Assembly: GCA_907163375.1 (NCBI GenBank) | Contig: CAJQUW010003643.1 | Coordinates: forward strand, 372,001-436,000 | Direction of reading: 5' to 3' | Source: Prostheceraeus crozeri | Lineage: Eukaryota; Platyhelminthes; Polycladida; Euryleptidae | DNA length: 64,000 nucleotides | Part shown: in pieces, positions 54,570 through 64,000 of the stretch | Numbering within the stretch: position 1 is the first letter of the stretch | Layout: every line of letters begins with the position of its first letter | Notes under the pieces: model-generated | Told to the model about the DNA's origin: nothing | Seen by the model: only the letters and a program-made list of their open reading frames with translations | Databases searched by the model: none | Translations under genes and position numbers: made by a program

Positions 54570-56770
54570 GTACATATGAGTTACGATTACAGTCAATCGC
54601 ATTTATTGCATAGTTCGTCACAATTTCATGCACTCTGTTGCGCCATGATTGTATAGATGACTTGCAATAATCGTAGCTGTTAATGCAGGCATAAAGGCAT
54701 TATTGTATTTAATGGCAATTTCTCACTATAATATTAATTGAATTAGAAAATGACAATCTAATGATGCCCATTTCAGATATCAGAGGTTTAAATAGGTTGT
54801 CATATTCCCATCAAAAATAATTTTGTCTTTTAAAGTAGTAGTCGCCTTATGACCCGTGATATATCTACATATGCATGAATGTATGTGCATACGGGTGCCG
54901 AAAAGACATCTTATCCTCAGGTCAATACGTTTCATTATAATCAGTAGGCCTAGCCGAAGAAGATCTTTATTTTTCATCATATATACTGTACATGTAAATC
55001 TGGGTAGGCCTACGTGATACTTTTTTGGAATAATGAACTTGATGTGATAAACTGTTCAAATCACACTTAACATTTTTCACATTTTCACACAGTAAATCAC
55101 ATTTTAAACACTTTGGTTAAAAGAGAAAGCTTATCGGCCCATTAGCAAACCATTGAATAGTAATTGCATTCTGATATCAAGAGATTACAAATTGTCAAAG
55201 AACACTCGGCGAGAAAATATATCGGCGATTATTTGACAATTTAGCTTGATTCACTATATTGCCCATTTATTATACCATCAATTGCGCACGAGCTTGTGAA
55301 ATTCTTCCGAACTACTCGTATTGTGCCATCGACCTGCAGTTTTCACAAATCTGCTATGAATCGCAACAAGAATTTTCGTGTCTAATGTGCTGACAATGCA
55401 TGTATATAATGTATACATTTTATTGCATGCATTGCATATTATTATGTGATGCATATAATTCGAATTTATTTTGAACGCAGGCTATATTATTATAAGAACC
55501 TATAGTACAGCCTATTGCTAACATGCTTAAGGGTCCTGTCAGACGTAAGTGTTTTAATTAACAATATTCAGTCTCAAACTTATGCTATTATTTACTTCTG
55601 TTCAAGTTTGGTAGTGCAAATGATAAAGAACTTATTTTGCACACAGGAAAAATTTTTAAACTAAGGAAGAAGCGCCTCAGTTTTGAAAATGCTACTATGA
55701 TGTTTTTCAAACATGTGGGCCTCCGCGATACATTCTGACCTGTGTAATATATACCTTAAATTTGTTTCTCCTGTGGGTGTTTGTCAGAAGAATTTTATGT
55801 TAATTCTTAAAATATTGCAGCAACTGATTCGGATTCAAAATTAGGATGGGACTGTATCTCTAATTGAATCTCTTTCACTTTTCACTTTTCATTGTTACTG
55901 TGGATTGAAGATCGATTTTGTTCACTGTGGTAATTGTTTAGCGATTTTTCGATTGTGATTGCTCTGATAGTACACAAAACTCAATAGAAAATCGGGATCC
56001 GATTGGGCTTCCTTCTCCAAAGCAAACGAAAATATCAGCGTGCTTCATGCAGATCATGTCAGAAATATACTAATGTCGAATAATCCACTAATGTTCAAAA
56101 ATAATAATTTCATTTTAGCACCTGTCCTTATGTTGCAGTCCCTCAAACAAGCTCATCAGTAAATAGAGATCAAAACTCAACGTGGAGAAATCCTATCATG
56201 TGTGATAGATGTCAGAATAATTTACACGTGTATTGCTTTACACGCACATGTATCTAACATAGGTATTACCCAAGATTTACTAAATTTAGATGCAAATATT
56301 ATGACAAGCAAACAACTATAATTAGATATTTAGAATATGGGTAAGGAAAACTAGATGTTCTGAGAAACAACCTAGACAAATTAAAATAGAATAAAGAAAA
56401 CAATCGTAACGGATACTTCTGCCTGACAAAGTTATTGCGTTAAGACAAATAAGTAAGTAATGTTTATTCATCAAATTGAAAATCGTATACATTACAAGTT
56501 ACAACAATGAATACAGTATACAAGTAAGAAAAGGTACAAACGAACGAAAGTGAAGACATGTGTGACGTCCACCTAGCAAGGGGGTGCATTTCTCTCCGCA
56601 TGAAATCGCGGTTTGCATTTTTGTAACACTTTTCGATCTCCATTGAAGTGACATTACCGCTTCATCTCCTCACACATACATCGTCACAGCCAAAGCTTCC
56701 ATAAAAACGCTTGCTTACTTGTAGGTACATTTCAAAATCTACGATTTCAAGCAATAATATTTATGATAGG
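54570..56770. other. Intergenic, 2.2 kb, nothing firm
   Basis: AT-rich with no domain-bearing frame. 56450-56520 (GTAAGTAATGTTTATTCATC) resembles the reverse complement of a LINE 3' tail, but too little is present to assign it. Confidence 0.4.
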
Positions 56771-57627
56771 CATAGAGTAAGTATATTAGATAGAGTAGCA
56801 ACTCTGCATTAATTAAATCCCCAATGTGTATGCAACTTCGATTTTATTGAATGAACTCGAGTTGATACCCAGTACCACATGTAAGATATGCAAATTTTTA
56901 CACTTTTGTAGAAATGTACACGGATTTGATTGATCATGACAGCAATGCGGAAGAAAGAATAGTATTTTACAAATTTTCCGTGTCATGGTGACCGTGGAGA
57001 AGTAATGTTTACAAAATACATGTAGATATTCGATGGATGACTACATATTACTTTCATGCTCAGCCTAATAAATAAGAGTATTTACTTATGCGTGATGTTA
57101 TCACAAACTACCCGTCACTGAAAGAGCAAAATATCATAATCAAAGACAATGATCATAATTAACCTTCAAAGATATAAGTGGGTCCACAATATTATTCTGA
57201 TTCAAGAATTCGAAGCATAAATTTAGTGAATCAAAAAATTATTATGTCGATGAAAATATGAATAAAAACTTGAAATCTCAGTCAAGAAGCACGAAGAGAT
57301 CTAAACTTTTCCATGAATACTTGCATTATAATGCGGTTCATGAAATTTCCTTGATAATCAGATTTGATTTCCGATTACTTATGGTACCTGTTAGTAAATG
57401 TTCATTCATTATCTTTCATGCTACTTATATACTGGGTCCACGTCGATAGAATATAAACACAGGAATAATTTGCAAAATTTTAACTTCTTAGAAAGTGATC
57501 AAATATTTTCTAAGACTGTAAAAACGCAATCTCCGCAAAAACTGAATCTTTTGATATAAAAATATTCACTGCATACTGACATTTTTTGGAGTCGACACTC
57601 TAGCTACTACATGCTTAGTACTCTATA
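56771..57627 (-). mobile_element. MITE-A, full copy in reverse orientation
   Basis: It starts CATAGAGTAAGTATATTAGA and ends GACACTCTAGCTACTACATG...TACTCTATA, with the internal blocks of the 19.2-kb copy in reverse complement. The flanking octamers ATGATAGG (56763-56770) and ATGATATG (57628-57635) agree at 7 of 8 positions, supporting a hAT-like 8-bp duplication for the family. Confidence 0.8.
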
Positions 57628-58533
57628 ATGATATGAGCTTGTGAAAATTCATTGATTACACTCATGTTTTTCTTCGAATAAACTCCTGAGGAAAATTGTT
57701 GGCATATTGTCTTAGCATATTAGAATGGACTGCGCTACACTTGCGGCTCTTATAAAATCACCAAAAATGCAGGGTAGGCCTACACCAGCATCAGTAGCAT
57801 TGCTAAATAGGAAATTTTGTAAGATACATAAGCCCGCATACACAAACATATATTCATAAAGATTTGTTGATTATATTTGGCGTCTAAACTAACAGCTGAA
57901 ATAATCAATCATAAAAAGTTGGCTTCGATTCCAGATCAGATAGCTAAAGCACAGTGTAAAGTCGAATTTCTATCTCTGTCCACGACGTACCTTTGTTTTC
58001 AATGGTCATGTTCACTCATGTCATTGAATAATCGTGATACCACAGTTGGCTTACCTGCAAAGTCGCAGTTACGATTGTTGTGATCCTTTCTAAACAGTTA
58101 TGATAATGCTGCATTTTGATTTATGTAAAGCATTACATTATAGTTAAATTAACATTTTTTTAGTTTAGATAATTTTAGTTTTAATAGATGAATGAATGAC
58201 ATATTGCATTATAAAGTACATGTGTTTTCACAAACTGCAAGGCCTTTTGCAAAAATGATCGTCAGCATTGGAAAGGCAAAAGGATGCCCACTTAATTGCA
58301 GCAACAAATGCTACAAAATAGTCCACGTAAGTCTGGCGTGATTAAACAATTGCCTCATGACCAAATGGCTATTGATCATGGGGTTTATTGGAAACGCATT
58401 GATGTACTGTACATATTATTGCAATATCAATTACTTGAATGACTCACCGAAAGTAGAAGTGGATTTGAATATCAAGATGCAATGGATTTTATTTTGAAAG
58501 GTATTTTTTTCATGATAGGCTAGAGATCAATCT
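57628..58533. other. Intergenic, nothing recognised
   Basis: Short frames only (for example 57877-58083), without domains. Confidence 0.4.
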
Positions 58534-58539
58534 AATTCG

Positions 58540-59865
58540 CATACCTGTGTGCTCTTTCGATTTTCCCGGAAGTTGTACGATTTTTCGGGGTTTCTCGGAA
58601 AATTGTACGATTTTTCGATTTTTCGACGTTTTTTTTATTTTTCAGTCAATCGTACGATTTTTCATCGATTTTACATAATTGTAGGAATTTTTCGAAATTA
58701 ATGTGCTCGATTGTGGTGATGAATTTTTGCTATCGAATAAGTCACTTTCTTATTACATACTTGAGGTGTGAGCTTTAGTCAAACGCATTTTAACAATGCA
58801 GTTGCTTCTCAGAAATCATAAGTTGTGGCCGTCCGAGGCGTCAACATAGGCCTATCCACATTAAAAGCCAGGCCATACAAAGGTGTGATACTGATCCTAA
58901 CTGAACCCGTATTTGTTAGGAATGAAAGTATTTGTTGGTGACTATGATCGTTTCCAATGATGTAGCTTAGCTCGTATATGTGCCCCGACTGAGACTTCAA
59001 TACAAATAACGCCTGTAAATTGCCATCCACCCTATGATCGCTATTACGCAGCTCAGCTCTGATCCCACCACTGAAATTAATCTCATCTTATTAAGGCTTG
59101 CGACCGGTCCCCAGCCCGACTCACCCGTCGCCTTTAAATTCGCAACTGTTCAGTCGCTATCCACACCTCGACGTAAATCTATGGTGAATAATGCATGAAC
59201 ATACTCGTACATGGGCAATTTCCCATGTGGAACAGGTCTGTAAAGGTGTAACAGGCCTAGTAAATATAGGTCTTATTCGTTATTAAGTAGGCCTTTCTGT
59301 CTCATTGCTGCATAGGTTATTGCTGTTATAAACCTTTCTCTGATTCTTAGTCGTACGCCTCTACGTGTAGGCCTATGTAGGCCTATTTGGAATTCAGAGT
59401 GGCTTACTCTTTTCTGCATTGTACATGGGTGTGGTGTTTTAAGTTTTTATCTTTATTATTTCAGATAAGCGCAGGAACGCAGTGGCATTACAATTTGACC
59501 ATTTTTGTTTTTGATATAGTTCGTATTATGTAATTAATCATTAATGTAGCTAATCAGAATTGGTTCTAGAAAATATCTATATCTCTCATCTCTTATCAGA
59601 CACACAAGCAATCCGCTTCTTGTTTTATTTTTCTATTGTTACGTTTTGTTTTGATTTGCATTTTGTTTTGCACTTTTTAGATTATTATGACTGTTTTTAG
59701 TACAATAATGCATAAGGACTAGGGAATTGCAGGGAATTGAGTATGGAATATACAATTTTGTTGAAATTATAGACAATTTTGAATTGTACGATTTTTAAGG
59801 GGCTTTTTGTACGATTTTCCCGGTAGGCTTGGACGATTTTTGAAATTTTGAGGTACGCAGGTATG
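58540..59865. mobile_element. Unclassified inverted-repeat element, 1326 bp, 6-bp target duplication
   Basis: The ends read CATACCTGTGTGC and, reverse-complemented, CATACCTGCGTACC. The flanks are an exact AATTCG at 58534-58539 and 59866-59871. Next to both ends are repeats of TTGTACGATTTTTC or TTTTCCCGG. No transposase is visible. Six-base duplications fit some hAT or Dada-type elements; I cannot choose. Confidence 0.72.
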
Positions 59866-59871
59866 AATTCG

Positions 59872-60460
59872 TGATGAAATGCTCCCATGATGCAGGTCAA
59901 GTAAATCATGTGAATTCTGAAAGTATATGTCCCAATCACCTCATTGTCAGATTAACCCCAGTTTTGCATAAACAATTTTCTTTAAGACAAATTTCAGTAT
60001 GCACATTTTTTTTGAAAGACGACACAGTCCAGCACTCTTTTGACATAAATCAAGATAACTTTGGTATATCTACCTTCGCTTTACAACGTTTCAAAGCTTG
60101 TATGTCAGTCTCTGATATTGGATAATTTTTCATAAAAATCAATCAGCCTACAAACATTGAGGAAGATAAATTCTAATCGAAGTTCATTTTTCGGGCAGCG
60201 AAGTGTCAATGACAGTGGATATGAAAGCCAGTAAAAAAGGTGGAGAATTATAATCGCAAAATTCATTCTTGCAAGATTAAATTATTATACACATTATGTA
60301 CATTGGAATTCCAATTGTACTTTATGACGTTCTTGAACTGAGGTTAATTTGCAACTGTAATGCGATTTAATTCTTGACTATGTAATGACCATGCAATATC
60401 AAATGGTCTACAACCAATAATTCATAATTTTTATGATTGATAATAGGACAAGTCAACAAG
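59872..60460. other. Intergenic, nothing recognised
   Basis: A plus frame ending at 60125 (CTFFLKDDTVQHSFDIN) has no recognisable family. Confidence 0.35.
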
Positions 60461-62900
60461 TCAATAAATGTTTATTTCTAAGGACCTTGGAAAAACATGC
60501 AGGAAAAACCCTTGATCAAACTACGTAAAAATGTACAAGATGTGCTCGTGTACATGTATTTTTAAGCGTGCGGTTAATTTCAGCAACAACAAAAATGATC
60601 AGGAAAGGGAGGAGAATAATCAGAATCTAGATTTTTCCTCTAGATGTCCTCTAACTTTTTTGTAAATTGTCTCTCTTTATTAGATTGCCGTAAATCGTTA
60701 GCTTTTTAAAGGAATTTGGCAACGCACTTGAGATCTTTTGGAGAGTTTGTATTCATTATGTTGTAGAACTCGGTTGTGCTTTCGCAATGGCGTAATGCCG
60801 GTGCTAGCTCCTGTCGTAATTTCTGATATTTTGAACATTCAATCATGAAATGATGCAGATTTTCTACCCGTGAATCATTGCATACCTCACATTGACGATC
60901 TTCATATTTCAATCTGTTTCTATAAATGCCAGTGACAACTTTTAAGTTCTGATTTGAAGTTCTAAATTTCAATAAGATGTTGATATAGTTATATTCAACA
61001 TCAGCATTCAGATATGATTTTATGTTTTCCTCAAACAGGCATAACTCACAAAAAACCCAGAATAGCTTCTTTTTTGCTTAGGATATCCATTCTTCCCTAT
61101 GATAAAAAGTTAATCAACAATTTGCAATCCTCAAAGATAATTATTTTTCGAATATCAGCTGTGCATCCCATAATTGTGATAGGCTAAGTTTTTAAGCAGC
61201 TTTATTCGCCAGTACCATGTGTTTCGACCATCGTGCCCGTTTGAAATGGTGTTTGAGTAAATTGTGTCGCATGTTTCTTCCATTGCTGGTAATGATTCGC
61301 ATCCAATAACATATTGCTGATTTATAAAAATGAAAATTCATCGGATGTAATCCAAATTCAAAGATAAGACAGTAATTTGCACTTCTACCTTATGTAATGA
61401 TACCTTTTATAAAATTGAAAATGAAATTGCTTTTTAAATTCTGTATAGTCTTTCATTTTCGATAACGTCAGCATTTCAAATGAATTTTGTAGGATATCTC
61501 AATTAACTTGACCATGTTAACTTGACAAATTAGTTGTTTAGCTGTTAAAGAAGCAGCTTGTTTACCTGTAGCCGCCATTTGCTCCAAATGGCATTTATTA
61601 GTTTTTGATATCCAAATTCCTAAATACTTATATCTGTCAACAACCTCAATGGATACTTTTCTGTCACTAAGACTGATATCCAATTTATTCATTTTAGTAG
61701 TGATATTCTGAATCATAATTTTAGTTTTATCACAATTCATATAGGCTACTGCGTACATTTTCTGAACAAAATTTGCAGAGCGCTTCTATCTGATTACACC
61801 GGCCACGTTTGCTCTCACTCATTAACAGTATATCATCCGCATAGATGAGTGATGACATTTCAAAATCAAATATTTGTATTAAGTCAATTTTGCTTTTTTC
61901 AGCGTTTAAGGATTAGGCCTAAGTCATTTATATAAATAGTAAGTAAAGTTGGCAATAACGCATTACCTTGTGGAATTCCATTCTCAAGTTAGAAGAATTG
62001 CCTGTCTCATTACCACCGAAAGTATCTTGTATTCATGTTTATGATAGTGCTTACTATCAATGATGTATGCTTGCATTTAGGCATCAAAAGTTCTAACTTA
62101 TCAATCAATCGCTTTTTGGGAATGGAATCAAAAGTTTTGATAAGACTACGAAGCATGAGAACAATGGGCGTTTCATATTCTTGTAAATTTGTATAACTTC
62201 TTTGATAATATATGTCTTCCATAGCGGAGTTTCCTTCTTTGAAGCCGGATTGATTCTTCTCTATCATTTCATTTCTAACTAGTCAATCATCAAGACGTAT
62301 ACTTATTATTTTTGCTCGAATTTTTTCTATACAAGATTGTACATTAATAAATCTATATGACTTGGGATAATTGTACTTCCTTTGTAAATATTGGGGAAAT
62401 CCAGCGGCTGTTCCAAGGGATTTCTTCAGGGCTATCTAAAACATCATTTTACATTTTTTCTAGAATTTCGATAGTTTCGCTTTCACATGATTTTGATGTT
62501 TCATCAACACTTTCGTCTAGACCCCTTGGTTTCTGCAGCTTTGTTTCTTAAAGAGAATTTTTTATTTCGGTTTGTGCTATTTTGCTATCTATATGATCAA
62601 TGTTTAAATGAGTTTTGGAAACTATTTGCACATATTCATGAGATAAATCTGTATTTCTTGAGAACTTCAAGTCGCTGCTTATAATATGGTCACGAAATTC
62701 TGAATCATTCAAACATACATTCTCTACGTTTCAGCATTGCATCATCTTTATTTTCATTAGTTTGCTGCTTATATCGACTGTAATCATGATTCATTTGTGC
62801 ATTTCCTGAATCTATTAACTTATTTCGTCTTTCTCTTCTTCTATGCGCTTTTAAACTTTATTCAAAATTCTTTTACTTTCCATCAGTCGATTTAGATTTT
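60460..62900 (-). pseudogene. LINE reverse transcriptase, long but decayed
   Basis: Minus-strand pieces appear in the proper order: YRFINVQSCIEKIRAKIISIRLDD and MIEKNQSGFKEGNSAMEDIYY (62200-62400), LIKTFDSIPKKRLIDKLELL (motif A area), NGIPQGNALLPTLLTIYINDL (61930-61990, motif B), IYADDILLMSESKRGR (61800-61850, catalytic YADD), NCDKTKIMIQN and VVDRYKYLGIWIS (61600-61740), and a C-terminal zinc-like CEVCNDSRVENLHHFMIEC at 60850. At least four frame changes separate them. The N-terminal endonuclease is not recognisable. A TTGACTTGTTGAC...AATAAA-like 3' tail lies near 60450. Jockey/CR1-type clade is likely, exact clade unknown. Confidence 0.8.
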
Positions 62901-63841
62901 CATCTATAGGGAATTGCTTCCAGCGACATACATTTTTCTATGATTCCTTCAAAATTCTCGTGTTTCATTTGATAGAACTACCTTTCGATTATATTCAGTG
63001 TTCACAATGCATGATCTATTAATTATTATTTATTTTATTATAAGCAGCACCGCCGACAGACAAATCATTTTCCGAAACTTTTTTACTCAAATCTTTACAT
63101 TTTTGCAAACCTGTCATTATTAAAACAGTAAGAAATATTGTTTCTTCTCCATTTATAGGGCTTTGCAAATATATTTCTATGAGAATTTCGATGTACTAAA
63201 TTCCGATTTTAATTCGATTTGAAATTTAATTTGCATTTAGAGCGGCAGCCCAGAGCATTTTGATCAAACGAACGAGGTACCAATATACAAGCATACCATG
63301 ACATCAAGTAGGACGCAATGATAGCATATCTGAACGTCTGCCGAGTAAGCTCTGCTGTTTTGGTCCGTGGGCGCACTGATACGACCCACGAAAAATGCGC
63401 TTGATCAAACGAACGAGGTACCATCTCAAACCAACTCCAAATGATCAACCGAGGTACAAGGGATGTGGAATGGATCATGCAAGAAAAATTTGCTGCTGCA
63501 AAGGGCCTGCCAGAAGGACCTGAAGGACCCACTCCAGAAAATTAAGCTACATCAAACGAACGAGGCTTGCGGTGACATCGTCATTGACTAAACCACAAAG
63601 TGAAGTGCTGGGAATCGGGCTACATTGTAGTCATTCGTTTCAGACATGTAAATGTCTTCGTTCAGATATGTAAATGCTTGGGTGGAATTTTGAAAATAGA
63701 TTTAAACAATAGGAAACTGATTATCTGAAATACCCATGAGCGAGGTCATGTACCACTTTCACAATGAAAAAAAAACTTTTGACATATTTCCCCAAATAAT
63801 ATTGATAGAGAAAGGCGACAAGAAAAAAAATAAATTTTCAC
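62901..63841. other. Intergenic with a threefold 15-bp word
   Basis: ATCAAACGAACGAGG occurs at 63263-63277, 63404-63418 and 63551-63565. Between the second and third copies a plus frame reads MINRGTRDVEWIMQEKFAAAKGLPEGPEG. Neither the repeat nor the frame matches a family I know. Confidence 0.4.
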
Positions 63842-64000
63842 TCAGCTTCGGAGTCGTCACTCCAAGTTTGCTCCTCTGTGTCCTTATTGCTATTGTGCAA
63901 GTCATTTAAATCACTACTTTCAAATGGATCATTCGGCAAAGAAGTCCCGCTGTACCAAACTGGAACATATTTTGTGCCCATTTTCTTCCAACCATATTCC
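63842..64000 (-). CDS. C-terminal coding end of an unknown protein, runs off the right edge
   Basis: The minus strand is open from the edge to a stop at 63842, reading EYGWKKMGTKYVPVWYSG, TSLPNDPFESSDLNDLHNS and an acidic end EEQTWSDDSEAE. GWKK..KYVPVW...LP resembles the spacer after the core of some element-encoded proteins, and the acidic tail looks deliberate rather than random. With only 52 codons I assign no function. It could be a host exon or the end of another transposable-element gene starting outside the window. Confidence 0.35.

Noticed and set aside
1-64000. tRNA, rRNA or snRNA genes
   Set aside because: I looked for A/B-box pairs and conserved cores by eye and found none I could support; a tRNAscan or Rfam scan would be decisive.

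Overview
This is AT-rich animal DNA, probably from a repeat-laden marine invertebrate genome. I infer that from the absence of operons, from introns inside transposase genes, from many diverged transposons, and from the scattered TAGGCCTA-type words; the taxon itself cannot be fixed from sequence alone. I see no convincing complete host gene. Almost everything recognisable is mobile DNA or its debris.

Region by region. 0-9 kb: two tandem repeats, a striking array of CACGTG palindromes, a short hAT element with an exact 8-bp target duplication, a jumbled cluster of an 850-bp hAT-like MITE (called MITE-A here), then a Penelope-like nuclease fragment butted against a broken Tc1-like transposase. 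9-19 kb: a zone of tyrosine recombinases of the Crypton type. One gene is split by a 4.6-kb pogo-like element that itself carries a complete, apparently intact Tc1-like element; a second, frameshifted recombinase lies beside it. 19-24.5 kb: another MITE-A, a reverse transcriptase with a C-terminal nuclease-like domain, a CR1/L2-like LINE fragment, and a 70-bp minisatellite. 24.5-34 kb: three hAT elements with exact 8-bp duplications, one carrying only a BED finger, plus a Tc1 copy.

34.7-39 kb and 50.8-52.7 kb: two Penelope-like elements from different families. Each is arranged as an inverted pair of copies flanked by a 12-bp target duplication. 42.5-50.6 kb: a Harbinger-type element with two convergent, intron-containing genes (DDE transposase and Myb-like protein). 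The first intron of the Myb-like gene has been filled by a Tc1-like gene with its own intron, a 240-bp near-perfect palindrome, a hAT end, a Penelope-type end and TA microsatellites. 52.8-54.6 kb: a decayed Tc1 relative of the intact one. 56-64 kb: another MITE-A, an unclassified inverted-repeat element, a LINE fragment, and at the right edge a possible C-terminal exon of an unknown protein.

The genes do not form a pathway; they work element by element (transposase plus its terminal repeats; reverse transcriptase plus its endonuclease). The most interesting themes are the twin inverted Penelope insertions with hammerhead-ribozyme-like ends, the three-deep nest in the Crypton, and three snap-back repeats sharing a GC-rich triloop tip.
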